DNA of 44,231 bases from an uncultured bacterium (GTDB lineage: Bacteria; DUMJ01). Below, piece after piece: positions 17,143 through 26,051 of this stretch. The translations under genes and the position numbers were made by a program. Where the stretch lies: NCBI GenBank assembly GCA_937958695.1, contig CALGNK010000008.1, forward strand, positions 1-44,231. Direction: 5' to 3'. Each line of letters opens with the position of its first letter. Position 1 is the stretch's first letter. The notes beneath the pieces were generated by a model. That model was not told the DNA's origin and did not search any database. It saw nothing but the letters and a program-made list of their open reading frames with translations.

Positions 17143-17685
17143 ATGGGTAAGAGTACTAGAATGTATGTAGGAGGAGCACTTCTATCTGTAGTTGGCTTTG
17201 TCTTAATGCTATTTCAAATTCCTCTTATCCCAGAGGCTAATTTCTTACTCTACGACCCAGGAGATGTTGCGGTGTTATTGTCTGGAATCCTATACGGACC
17301 TTGGATAGGGTTTCTCTCTGTTGTTATAAAGAATATATTGTATTTTATCTTCAAAGGGGTTGGAGGTCCAATAGGGATACTTATGAATACAATAGCCACA
17401 GGAAGTTTTGTGGTAGTTCCATCAATTATTCTAATTTATAAGAAGGATTCCCTTGCCCCAGCACTTTTAGCTGGTGTTGCTGCTAAAACTATCATAATGA
17501 TACCGGCTAATCTTGTTTTTACACCGATATATACAGGCCTTCCGGTGGCAGAGGTATGGCGTCTTGTAAAGGTAGCAGTCACGCCATTTAATATAACCAA
17601 AGGAACTATAAATATGCTTTTATTTCTCCTTGTATACGGAGTGTTAGAAAGGTATCTAAAAAAGAACGAGAATGTAGATATTTAA
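17143..17685 (+). CDS. ribU: Riboflavin ECF transporter S component RibU
   Basis: A 180-residue membrane protein with about six hydrophobic segments. It shows the family features 'LYDPGDVAVLLSGILYGPWIG' and 'GGPIGILMNTIATGSFVVVPS'. It captures riboflavin and docks onto a shared EcfAA'T energising module, which is not encoded in this window. The FMN riboswitch directly upstream supports the substrate. The start at 17143 follows AAGGAGGG; an ATG at 17062 lies inside the aptamer and is not used. Confidence 0.93.
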   Translation: MGKSTRMYVGGALLSVVGFVLMLFQIPLIPEANFLLYDPGDVAVLLSGILYGPWIGFLSVVIKNILYFIFKGVGGPIGILMNTIATGSFVVVPSIILIYKKDSLAPALLAGVAAKTIIMIPANLVFTPIYTGLPVAEVWRLVKVAVTPFNITKGTINMLLFLLVYGVLERYLKKNENVDI

Positions 17686-17695
17686 TTTCTAACTT

Positions 17696-17730
17696 CTTAA
17701 TAGGCAGGTATCTTTTTCCTGCCTATTAAG
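17696..17730. terminator. Hairpin between convergent genes
   Basis: CTTAATAGGCAGG and CCTGCCTATTAAG form a perfect 13-base-pair stem with a T-rich 9-base loop between ribU and the ParB-like gene. No T-run follows on either strand, so termination or 3'-end protection is inferred from position. Confidence 0.55.
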
Positions 17731-17774
17731 ATAAATACTACGAAATTGCAATTTTTTATGCAAGAATTATTTTA

Positions 17775-18533
17775 CTAGCCCCTTATTGGTAACAATTTAA
17801 GAAATTTTAATCTGGGGTGATTTTTAGATTTATTAAATTCTTTAAAACTCTTTAATGCCTCCCTGAATCCTACATCTCTACCGAGCTCTTCGCTCTTATA
17901 CCACTTGTGCGTAGAGATGTATAGATAGAGGTCTCCTAGTGTCTTATCTGGGAACATCTTATTGAGTTTTTCCCTTTTTATCAATTCACAGGAATCTAGA
18001 AAATCTCTATACCATAACTTTACAGCCTCTTCAAAAGGTATCTTATTTTTACTAGCATAATCTTCTATCTCTGATAGAAAATTTTCATACCCTGCTATCT
18101 CTGTCATTTCTATATCTATGCCAGTTTTCTCTTTAAAGGATTCTCTGTAGCTGTAGATTATATCCTCTCTCTTTGGTCTTAAAGGATAAGCTCGTATTAC
18201 ATTTGCGTCTATGAATTTTTGTTTTAGTTCCTTTGCTACCGCAACCCTATGATGCCCATCTAATACATAGTACTCATCTCTTATCTTGTAGACCTCTATA
18301 GGCGGAAGGATCTCTCCTTTTTCCATCTTACTCTTGATATTTAGATATCTCTCAGAGGGTTTTCTCCACTTAAACCTAAAATTGCCATCTAGGTCTTGCG
18401 GTCTTCCAACAGATCCAACAATCTTATCTACTTCTATCGGCTGAACTCCAAGATTTATTGTCTTTAGGTAACCTATACCGCCGTACTCTTCCTGTAAAGA
18501 TTTTATGCTTCCTATTCTTTTCATAATCATCAC
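17775..18533 (-). CDS. ParB/sulfiredoxin-fold protein with DUF4032-like tail
   Basis: A 252-residue cytoplasmic protein. Residues about 30-115 form a ParB-N/Srx fold: 'LPPIEVYKIRDEYYVLDGHHRVAVAKE', with DGHHR where ParB has its nucleotide (GxxR) motif. The C-terminal part contains 'AVKLWYRDFLDSC' and 'LGDLYLYISTHKWYKSEELGRDVG', a pattern I associate with DUF4032-type proteins. No helix-turn-helix is evident, and no parA is near, so it is not a chromosome-segregation ParB. Possible starts are GTG 18533, ATG 18530 and ATG 18524, next to AGGGGTG. Confidence 0.75.
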   Translation of the reverse strand: MMIMKRIGSIKSLQEEYGGIGYLKTINLGVQPIEVDKIVGSVGRPQDLDGNFRFKWRKPSERYLNIKSKMEKGEILPPIEVYKIRDEYYVLDGHHRVAVAKELKQKFIDANVIRAYPLRPKREDIIYSYRESFKEKTGIDIEMTEIAGYENFLSEIEDYASKNKIPFEEAVKLWYRDFLDSCELIKREKLNKMFPDKTLGDLYLYISTHKWYKSEELGRDVGFREALKSFKEFNKSKNHPRLKFLKLLPIRG

Positions 18534-18582
18534 CCCTAATTAAATCCTACAGGAAGAGCTTTAAATAATATTTAACAGGGAA

Positions 18583-18626
18583 TTAAGATTAGGTTAATTC
18601 TTATTTAAGATTAGATTAAAACTTAT
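18583..18626. repeat. Two-unit 22-base tandem repeat
   Basis: Units 18583-18604 and 18605-18626 match at 19 of 22 bases (TTAAGATTAG...CTTAT). The second unit covers the stop codon of the D-aminoacylase gene. Confidence 0.6.
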
Positions 18627-20092
18627 CTTATAACAATACCCGCTCTTTTATCTATGTATTCCCCACTCTCTAGAATGATATTACCATTCAGAATTACGTA
18701 TTCTATACCTTCTGGATATTGGAAAGGATCATCGTAGGTTGCTTTATCAATGACTTTTTCAGGATTAAAGATCGTTATATCAGCATAAGCTCCTTCTTTT
18801 ATTATTCCTCTATCTTTTATTCCCAATTTTTGGGCTGGAAGATATGTCATCTTTGATATGGCTTCTTCTAGTGATAAAATTTGGAGCTCTCTTACATATC
18901 TTCCTAAGATCTTTGGGAATGTTCCAAATGAACGTGGATGAGTCCTATCCTCTCTGTTTCTCTTCTTATAACTAGAACCGTCAGAACCTATAAATGAATA
19001 TCTATAGCTTAAGAATCTCTTTATGTCCTCTTCGCTCATCTGAAAACTTATAACCCTTACCGGCTCATTCCTCTTTAATAGTTCTAGAGTAAATTCTTCT
19101 GGGGATATATTCCTCTCTCTTGCCAATTCTAAAATACTTTTACCACTCTTTTGAGTATCAACATCATATCTAGAGATATGTATTAGGTCCCAGTCTATAC
19201 GATAGTTTTTTAACTCTTTTAATAAATCCTTGTATCTATTAGAGTCTAATAGCTCATTGGGAGAAGCTCTAAATGGCATGATTGCTATGTTTAATCTTGT
19301 CATATAGGCAGTATAGGGGTATAAATCATAAGACACGTCGATACCTTCCTTTCTTGCATCCTCTATTATCTCGATGATTTTCTCTGATTTTCCCCAGTTT
19401 CTCTTCCTCTCTACCTTTAAATGGGAGATCTGGACTGATATTTCTGCTATTTTCCCTATCATTATAGCCTCTTTTACTGCCGATTCTAAATAATCCCCTT
19501 CGTTTCTAAGATGTGTAGCATATATACCTCCCTTTTTACCTGCAACCTTCGCTAATTCTATGATCTCTTCAGTGGAAGAGTATATCCCTGGTTCGTACTC
19601 TAGCCCAGTAGAAAGTCCTTTTGCCCCTTCGTCCATCACAGATTCTAAGAGATTTTTCATCTTATTAAGTTCTTCTTCTGTTGGTTTTCTCTTTTCATCT
19701 CCCATTATCTTACTTCTTATCACTCCTTGCCCTGCTAGAAATATAAGGTTTGTACCAATACCTCTCTTTTCTATACCATTTATGAATTTGCCAAGCCCTT
19801 CTTCCATCATCCCTATATTTATTCCACAATTGCCCACAACCTGGGTTGTTACTCCCTGTCTAATTATATTTTCCATCTCTGGAAAATCCTTTATTGATAG
19901 ATCAGAGTGGGAGTGTATATCTATAAAACCTGGGGCTACCACTAAGCTGTTAGCTTGTATATTTACTATAGCGGATTCCTCCACTTTGCCTATCTTTACA
20001 ATCCTATCTCCCTTTATCCCTATATCACATGTGTATCTGCTTTTCCCTGTTCCGTCTATTACTATTCCGCCAATTATCGCTATGTCTAAAAT
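18623..20092 (-). CDS. N-acyl-D-amino-acid deacylase (D-aminoacylase), probable ATT start
   Basis: A 489-residue amidohydrolase removing acyl groups from D-amino acids. The first canonical start (GTG 19984) would remove the conserved N-terminal strand 'LDIAIIGGIVIDGTG', which is encoded in frame just upstream. ATT at 20090-20092 sits 7 bases after AGGGGTG and restores it. Metal ligands then fall at H60, H62 (HSHSD) and C89 (GNCG), with later His in 'ATHLRNEG' and 'ISHLK' and Asp in 'GSDGSS', matching the spacing H67, H69, C96 of the Alcaligenes enzyme. The start overlaps the end of mazG, so it is the last gene of the spoVG-mazG operon. Confidence 0.9.
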   Translation of the reverse strand: MLDIAIIGGIVIDGTGKSRYTCDIGIKGDRIVKIGKVEESAIVNIQANSLVVAPGFIDIHSHSDLSIKDFPEMENIIRQGVTTQVVGNCGINIGMMEEGLGKFINGIEKRGIGTNLIFLAGQGVIRSKIMGDEKRKPTEEELNKMKNLLESVMDEGAKGLSTGLEYEPGIYSSTEEIIELAKVAGKKGGIYATHLRNEGDYLESAVKEAIMIGKIAEISVQISHLKVERKRNWGKSEKIIEIIEDARKEGIDVSYDLYPYTAYMTRLNIAIMPFRASPNELLDSNRYKDLLKELKNYRIDWDLIHISRYDVDTQKSGKSILELARERNISPEEFTLELLKRNEPVRVISFQMSEEDIKRFLSYRYSFIGSDGSSYKKRNREDRTHPRSFGTFPKILGRYVRELQILSLEEAISKMTYLPAQKLGIKDRGIIKEGAYADITIFNPEKVIDKATYDDPFQYPEGIEYVILNGNIILESGEYIDKRAGIVIR

Positions 20093-20094
20093 TT

Positions 20095-20856
20095 TTATTC
20101 ACCCCTTTTTATCTCTTCCCAAAGTTTATCCATCTCACTTAATGTTAGATCTTCTAATGAGATATTTCTCTCTTTAGCCAAGTCTTCCATCTGATTAAAT
20201 CTGTTTATAAATTTTCTTATCGTATCCCTGAGTGCAGACTCCGAATCTATACCTAGAAGCCTAGCGGTATTTACAACTGAAAATAGAATATCTCCTATCT
20301 CTTCTTTGATATTCCCTCCGGTCTCTATCGCCCTATCTAGCTCTTTTAATTCTTCTTCTATTTTCTCCCTGGGACCCTTATAATCTTCCCAGTCAAATCC
20401 TATTCTTCTTGCTTTCTCCTGGACTTTATTAGCCAAGACAAGGGATGGTAAACTCATAGGTACGTCCATAAGTCTCTTATTCTCTCCCCTTTTTATTCTC
20501 TCCCAATTGGTTAATGCCTCTTCTGAACTTTTTATCTTTACCTCACCAAATACATGGGGATGTCTATTTATAAGTTTCTCTATTATTCTATCTACTATAT
20601 CTCCAAGGTCAAAAAGACCTTTCTCGCTAGCTATGATAGACATAAAGAAGATGTTAAATAAAAGATCTCCTAGCTCCTCCTTTAGATGTATATAGTCTTC
20701 CTCTTCTATTGCATCTATAACCTCATAAGCTTCTTCCCTTAAGGTATATTTGAGGGAATCGAAGTCCTGCTCTGCATCCCAAGGGCATTTCTCCCTAAGG
20801 ATTTTCCCTATTTCAAGTAACTCTTTTAATTTATCTTCTAGAGCCTTTTTATTCAA
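20095..20856 (-). CDS. mazG: Nucleoside triphosphate pyrophosphohydrolase MazG
   Basis: A 253-residue full-length MazG with two tandem all-alpha domains. The first has 'CPWDAEQDFDSLKYTLREEA' and the ExxE...ExxD metal motif ('EELGDLLFNI'). The second repeats it ('EEELKELDRAI', 'EEIGDILFSVVN'). It hydrolyses non-canonical or excess NTPs and can lower ppGpp. Start is TTG 20856 behind GGAGG, overlapping mfd by 8 bases. Confidence 0.95.
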   Translation of the reverse strand: MNKKALEDKLKELLEIGKILREKCPWDAEQDFDSLKYTLREEAYEVIDAIEEEDYIHLKEELGDLLFNIFFMSIIASEKGLFDLGDIVDRIIEKLINRHPHVFGEVKIKSSEEALTNWERIKRGENKRLMDVPMSLPSLVLANKVQEKARRIGFDWEDYKGPREKIEEELKELDRAIETGGNIKEEIGDILFSVVNTARLLGIDSESALRDTIRKFINRFNQMEDLAKERNISLEDLTLSEMDKLWEEIKRGE

Positions 20857-23854
20857 GGCTAAGTGCCTCCTTTATCTTTATTAGTTTTTTATTCTTCTCT
20901 TCCCACCATCTTATAATCCAGGTCTCACTATTAATCTTTTTTAATTGCCCAAACCTCTCTAACTTCCTGATAGATGACCAATTACCATTAGTATCTCTAA
21001 GTACTATTAATATCTTATCATCAGTGATGGATAATTTCTTTATATCCCTCTTTTCTGATAATATCCTCACTGTAGTTATATTTAAGAGGTTTTCTACCTC
21101 TTTTGGAATCTTTCCAAATCTATCTATCAATTCCTCCTTTATCTCATCTATATCCTTCGGAGAATCTGCAAGAGATAATCGTCTATATATCTCAAGCTTA
21201 TATGGGGGCGATATGTAGGAATCTGGAATAATGGCTGGTATAGATATCTCTATTACTGTTGGTTCTACCTTCCACTTTGTAGGTTCCCCTCTAAGCTCCC
21301 TTACTGCATCCTCTAACATCTTTAGGTACATATCAAACCCTACTGCAACTATATGCCCGTGCTGTTCTTTTCCCAAAAGATTGCCCAATCCTCTTATTTC
21401 TAAATCTTTCATAGCTATATTGAATCCCGAACCCAAGAAGCTATTTTCATATATAGTTCTTAACCTTTCCTCTCCTTCGGGGGTAAGCTGTTTACTGTGA
21501 AATATATACGCATAAGCCATTCGTCCAGATCTTCCTATCCTTCCTCTAATCTGGTATAGTTGGGCAAGTCCAAACCTTTCCCCTTCTTCTATGATTAATG
21601 TATTAGCATTTGGTATATCTATTCCACTTTCAACTATTGCAGTTGATATAAGTAGCTTGGTTTCTCCCTTATAGAATCTCCAAAACTTTTCCTCTACTTC
21701 CTCTTCGTCCATAGTTCCATAGAGTATGTCTATGCTTAAATTGGGAAACATATTCTTTAGTTTAAATTCCAGTTCCCTTACTCCACTTATCCTTGGATGT
21801 ATATAGAATATCTGCCCATCTCTAGCAAGCTCCCTTTCTACTGCAGATCTTACAATCCTTTCATCATACTCTCCAACATAAGTTGTTATTGGGATCCTAC
21901 CTTCAGGAGGGGTTTCTATTATACCAATCTCTTTCAAGCCATACAATGACATAGATAATGTCCTTGGGATAGGGGTAGCTGAGAGTGTAAGGACATCAAC
22001 AAGGGGGAATAGCTCTTTTAGTCTTTCCTTCTGCTCTACACCAAATTTATGCTCCTCATCTATTATCAAAAGCCCTAGGTCTTTAAACTCTATATCTTTA
22101 CCAAGTATCTTGTGGGTTCCTATAACTATATCAATGCTTCCATCCCTTAGCCCCTTTTTTATCCTCTTTATCTCACTTGCTGGTGTAAATCTTGATAGCA
22201 TACCGATGCTTACTGGAAATACAGAGAATCTCTCCCTAAATGTCTCGTAGTGCTGATGGGCTAATATGGTAGTTGGGACAAGAAATGCTACCTGTTTGCC
22301 ATTTAGAACTGCCCTAAACGCTGCCCTTATAGCTACTTCTGTTTTACCATATCCAGGATCTCCACATACCAGAAAGTCCATAGGCCTAGGCCTTTCCATA
22401 CTTTTTTTGACCCTTTCTATGATCTCTTTCTGATCAGGTGTTTCCTCGTAGGGGAAGCTTTCCTCTAAGAGTTTTTCCATCTCTGGGTATGGTTTAAAGG
22501 ATACACCTGGCATAACTTCCCTTTTTGCATTTATATCTATAAGAGCCCTTGCTACCTCCTTTACATCGTTTTCTACCCTATTCTTTATCCTTGCCCATTC
22601 TGGGCTCTTCAATCTATATATAGGGGGTGGAGTATCGTCAAAACTTTTATATTTATCGAGTCTTCCTGCCTGTTCCACAGGGACTAAAAGCCTATCCTTT
22701 TCGGCAAATTCAAGCACTATGAATTCCCTAGGTGTCTTTTCTATAAATTGAACCTCAAGCCCAGCAAACTTGCCAATCCCATGGTAAGGATGAACAACAT
22801 AGTCCCCTATCTCAAATGGAAGCTCTCTTCTTCCCTCTATAGGAGATGCAAATACAGGTAAAAACTCAAAGTTAAACAGTTCTTTGTCTGATAAGATTAC
22901 TATCTTGGGGGAGTGAATTATAGCTCCACCTGATAGTTTCTTTTTATAGAAGTTTATTTCCCTCCATCTTTTCAGAATAGACTGTAGTCTTTTTGCCTGC
23001 ACAGTGTATAGGTATATACTATAGCCATCGTTTATCGCTGAACTTATGTATTCCTCTATTCTTTTTATATCTCCAAAGAAGGATGGAGGCTTTTCTCCTT
23101 TTATATCATCCCCCTTACCTATCCTAAGGATCTTACCAGGTGTATCGAAGCTAGAAGAATATGTTATGAATAGTGTCTCTGGAGGAACGACCTCTTCAAC
23201 TCTTGTTTTTACCTCTGTGGGATTGATAGGGACAATACTTATAGGAGGTTCCATCTCTCCAATGGACCTCTGGGTTAAGGTGTTGAACTTTTTGATGCTA
23301 GTTATCTCATCGCCAAAGAAGTCTAGCCTTATTGGATGGTTTAGATTTACAGGATATATGTCTACTATCCCACCCCTTATAGAGAATTCTCCTCGTCTTT
23401 CTACCATAAAGACTCTCTTATATCCAAATTCTACAAGCCTATTTATTATGTAGTCCCACTTATTCTCTCTTGTAATTATTAGAGAAATCCCTACAGCGGG
23501 AAAGTTCTTTATACCTTCTGATGTTCCTACTAAGATAGAGAATTCTCCCCTAACAAATCCTCCAGCTAAACTAGTCCTCCTCCAATTACTCTCTCTATCT
23601 GTAGGGTCATAGGGAAGATATGTTGTATCTATATCAAATATTGTTTTTATATCATTTTCTACCCTGATAACGTATTCCTCTTCATCTATAACTAAGACGA
23701 TAGGGACCTTAAGGTTTATCGAGAGATACCCTGTTAGGATTGGAACAAGAGAAAAAGAACTTACTCCTACATACGAAGAGGTAGATCTTTTTACCTCCTC
23801 AGCTAACTTAGAGAAAACATCCTCTTTTGAGAGGAAAGATAGTATAGGATTCAT
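20849..23854 (-). CDS. mfd: Transcription-repair coupling factor Mfd
   Basis: A 1001-residue DNA translocase that removes stalled RNA polymerase and recruits UvrA. It is shorter than the roughly 1150 residues of E. coli or Bacillus Mfd, as in Thermotoga. An N-terminal UvrB-like region is present ('GEFSIRGGIVDIYP'). The RNA polymerase-interaction domain is marked by 'YVVHPYHGIGKFAGLE', then 'CGDPGYGKTEVAIRAAF' (Walker A), DEEH, 'SATPIPRTLSMS', 'SAIVESGIDIPNANTLI' and 'QIRGRIGRSGR'. The C-terminal TRCF domain is intact. Its ATG overlaps the pth stop (ATGA). Confidence 0.97.
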   Translation of the reverse strand: MNPILSFLSKEDVFSKLAEEVKRSTSSYVGVSSFSLVPILTGYLSINLKVPIVLVIDEEEYVIRVENDIKTIFDIDTTYLPYDPTDRESNWRRTSLAGGFVRGEFSILVGTSEGIKNFPAVGISLIITRENKWDYIINRLVEFGYKRVFMVERRGEFSIRGGIVDIYPVNLNHPIRLDFFGDEITSIKKFNTLTQRSIGEMEPPISIVPINPTEVKTRVEEVVPPETLFITYSSSFDTPGKILRIGKGDDIKGEKPPSFFGDIKRIEEYISSAINDGYSIYLYTVQAKRLQSILKRWREINFYKKKLSGGAIIHSPKIVILSDKELFNFEFLPVFASPIEGRRELPFEIGDYVVHPYHGIGKFAGLEVQFIEKTPREFIVLEFAEKDRLLVPVEQAGRLDKYKSFDDTPPPIYRLKSPEWARIKNRVENDVKEVARALIDINAKREVMPGVSFKPYPEMEKLLEESFPYEETPDQKEIIERVKKSMERPRPMDFLVCGDPGYGKTEVAIRAAFRAVLNGKQVAFLVPTTILAHQHYETFRERFSVFPVSIGMLSRFTPASEIKRIKKGLRDGSIDIVIGTHKILGKDIEFKDLGLLIIDEEHKFGVEQKERLKELFPLVDVLTLSATPIPRTLSMSLYGLKEIGIIETPPEGRIPITTYVGEYDERIVRSAVERELARDGQIFYIHPRISGVRELEFKLKNMFPNLSIDILYGTMDEEEVEEKFWRFYKGETKLLISTAIVESGIDIPNANTLIIEEGERFGLAQLYQIRGRIGRSGRMAYAYIFHSKQLTPEGEERLRTIYENSFLGSGFNIAMKDLEIRGLGNLLGKEQHGHIVAVGFDMYLKMLEDAVRELRGEPTKWKVEPTVIEISIPAIIPDSYISPPYKLEIYRRLSLADSPKDIDEIKEELIDRFGKIPKEVENLLNITTVRILSEKRDIKKLSITDDKILIVLRDTNGNWSSIRKLERFGQLKKINSETWIIRWWEEKNKKLIKIKEALSLE

Positions 23855-24420
23855 CCTTTTATTCTTTTATTATACCTACTCATAGCCTTTTCTATATCAG
23901 TTATTATCAATGGTAATCCTTCAATAGCTGATTCTATAGTTTCATCCAAGATTCTTAGTTCTTCCTCTGAGAATTCTGAAAGGACAAAATCTACACTGCT
24001 TGCCCCTTCTGGTAGAGGACCTATACCTATCCTCAATCTAGGTATATCTTCCGTATTTAGTGCATCTATTACAGATTGCATTCCATTGTGTCCACCACTT
24101 GAACCCTTTATCCTTAGCCTAACACTTCCAAGTGGAATCCAGAGGTCATCATATACTACAAGGATCTCCTGTGGCAGAATAGAGAATCTTTCAACTATTG
24201 GTGGAATTGCCTCACCACTTCTATTCATATATGTGAATGGCTTTAGGATAAGAACGTTATTACTATCTATTGATATCTTTCCTAAGATACCTTTCCCTGT
24301 TTCCTCTATCCACTCTCCCCATTTTGAAATCGCTGAATCAACAAATATAAAACCAACATTATGCCTAGTATTAGCAAACCTTAAGCCTGGATTCCCTAAA
24401 CCAACTATAAGTCTTATCAT
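23851..24420 (-). CDS. pth: Peptidyl-tRNA hydrolase
   Basis: A 189-residue Pth that recycles tRNA from dropped-off peptidyl-tRNA. Active-site residues N10 ('GLGNPG'), H20 ('TRHNVGF'), N66 ('YMN') and D92 ('VYDDL') are present with normal spacing, and 'SSGGHNGM' follows. There is no clear SD before the ATG; a stable hairpin (24432-24466) lies 12 bases upstream and may affect translation or separate it from rplY. Confidence 0.95.
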   Translation of the reverse strand: MIRLIVGLGNPGLRFANTRHNVGFIFVDSAISKWGEWIEETGKGILGKISIDSNNVLILKPFTYMNRSGEAIPPIVERFSILPQEILVVYDDLWIPLGSVRLRIKGSSGGHNGMQSVIDALNTEDIPRLRIGIGPLPEGASSVDFVLSEFSEEELRILDETIESAIEGLPLIITDIEKAMSRYNKRIKG

Positions 24421-24431
24421 ATATCACAAAT

Positions 24432-24466
24432 AAAGGGTGATAGGTGTACTTCCCCCATCACCCTTT
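24432..24466 (-). terminator. Intercistronic hairpin between rplY and pth
   Basis: AAAGGGTGAT and ATCACCCTTT form a 10-base-pair stem. In the minus direction the tail is TATTTGTG, only weakly U-rich, so it may act as a partial terminator within the operon. Confidence 0.45.
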
Positions 24467-24477
24467 TTAAATTTATA

Positions 24478-25095
24478 TTACTCTTGAGTCTCTTCTTGGG
24501 CCTGTGCCTCTTCAGCTGGCGCTTCCTCAGCTTCTGGTGTAACCACTGTTACAATGACTTCTTCTCCTGGTGTTACAATTGTAACACCTTCTGGCACTAC
24601 AAGGTCTCTAACATGGATACTATCTCCAATATTCAGGTTACTTATATCTACCTCTATATGTGGTGGTAGATTCATTGGTAAGCACCTTACGTCTACCTCG
24701 TCTAAAACTGTCTCTAGGATTCCGCCTACCTTTGTCCCAACTGCTTCTCCTTTGAGTAAGATAGGTATGGTGGCTTCAATCTCTTCCTCTAGACTTATCC
24801 CATGCCAATCTACATGGATAACATTTAGCTTTGTTGGATGAAACTGCACATCTTGTAGTATTGCATACTCTTTTCTTACTTCTCCATTCTGTATGTTTAA
24901 TGTAAATAGTATCCCTCTACCTCCTTCGGTGGAGGTCAAGATCTTAACTAATTCCTTCTCTGGCACTACAAGACAGACCGGTTCCTCTAGGTGCTTACCA
25001 TATAGTATGCCAGGAATATATCCTTCAGCTCTTAATCTTTTTACCTTTTTACCTTTTACGTCCCTTACAAATGCGTTAAGTTCTACCTGTTCCAT
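24478..25095 (-). CDS. rplY: 50S ribosomal protein bL25 (Ctc form)
   Basis: A 205-residue two-domain bL25. The N-terminal 5S rRNA-binding domain ('LRAEGYIPGILYG') is followed by the TL5/CTC C-terminal beta domain ('VRCLPMNLPPHIEVDISNL') and an acidic Glu/Ala-rich tail (residues 183-205). Order prs-rplY-pth matches Bacillus prs-ctc-spoVC. The SD is GGAGGAG. Confidence 0.96.
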   Translation of the reverse strand: MEQVELNAFVRDVKGKKVKRLRAEGYIPGILYGKHLEEPVCLVVPEKELVKILTSTEGGRGILFTLNIQNGEVRKEYAILQDVQFHPTKLNVIHVDWHGISLEEEIEATIPILLKGEAVGTKVGGILETVLDEVDVRCLPMNLPPHIEVDISNLNIGDSIHVRDLVVPEGVTIVTPGEEVIVTVVTPEAEEAPAEEAQAQEETQE

Positions 25096-25109
25096 CTATC
25101 TATCTCCTC

Positions 25110-26051
25110 CTATACAAATAGTTCGCTTACTGATCTGTTATTGTGAATTCTATCTATAGCCTCAGCAAATAATTTTGCTACTGAGAGCACTTCTATTTTA
25201 TCACAAAGATGTTCTTTATCCAACAGTATCGTATTAGTTACTATTACCTTTTTTATATGACTCTTTTTTATATTCTCAATGGCATTTCCAGAGAAGACTG
25301 GATGCGTAGCACAGGCATATACTTCTGTAGCTCCTTCTTCTAGTAATGCATCTGCGCCCTTTACAAGTGTTCCTCCTGTATCTATCATATCGTCTATTAC
25401 AATACATGTCTTCCCTTTTACATCTCCCACTATATACATAACCTCTGACTCATTTGGCGCAGGTCTTCTCTTATCAATGATTGCTATAGGAAGGTGTAAT
25501 CTAGAGGCAAATGCCCTGGCTCTTGCCACACCTCCTACATCTGGAGAAACTACCACTGAATCATCTAGATTTAGATTATTCTTTATGTACTCCGCTAGTA
25601 TTGGGCTTGCCTGCAGAGGATCTACAGGTATATCAAAAAATCCCTGGATCTGTCCGGCATGAAGGTCCATAGTAATAACCCTATTAGCTCCTGCAACTGT
25701 TATAAGGTTTGCCAGGAGTTTTGCTGAAATTGGTTCCCTTGGTCTAGTCTTTCTATCCTGTCTAGCATAGGCAAAGTAAGGTATAACCGCTGTGATTCTT
25801 CCGGCAGATGCCCTTTTCATCGCATCCATCATGATAAGGAGTTCCATTATATAATGGTCCACCGGATTACTGAGAGACTGAACTATATATACATCACAGC
25901 CTCTTACCGTCTCCTCTATGTTTACTCTTGTCTCTCCATTACTAAAGGTAGTTGCATATCCCTGTCCAAGAGTGATCCCTAGATAACTAGCTATCTCTTC
26001 TGCAAGGGGCATATTAGAGTTACCAGCAAAGATCTTTATGTTATTACTCAC
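25110..26051 (-). CDS. prs: Ribose-phosphate pyrophosphokinase
   Basis: A 313-residue PRPP synthetase. The class I features are '[16 protein letters not shown]', 'YARQDRK' with '[13 protein letters not shown]', '[12 protein letters not shown]', and the ribose-phosphate loop [11 protein letters not shown]. It feeds purine, pyrimidine, NAD and His synthesis, including the PurE and Apt reactions encoded here. GTG start at 26051, overlapping glmU by 8 bases. Confidence 0.97.
   Translation of the reverse strand: MSNNIKIFAGNSNMPLAEEIASYLGITLGQGYATTFSNGETRVNIEETVRGCDVYIVQSLSNPVDHYIMELLIMMDAMKRASAGRITAVIPYFAYARQDRKTRPREPISAKLLANLITVAGANRVITMDLHAGQIQGFFDIPVDPLQASPILAEYIKNNLNLDDSVVVSPDVGGVARARAFASRLHLPIAIIDKRRPAPNESEVMYIVGDVKGKTCIVIDDMIDTGGTLVKGADALLEEGATEVYACATHPVFSGNAIENIKKSHIKKVIVTNTILLDKEHLCDKIEVLSVAKLFAEAIDRIHNNRSVSELFV

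Noticed and set aside
17775-18533. Chromosome-partitioning ParB
   Set aside because: There is no parA neighbour, no helix-turn-helix and a different nucleotide motif.
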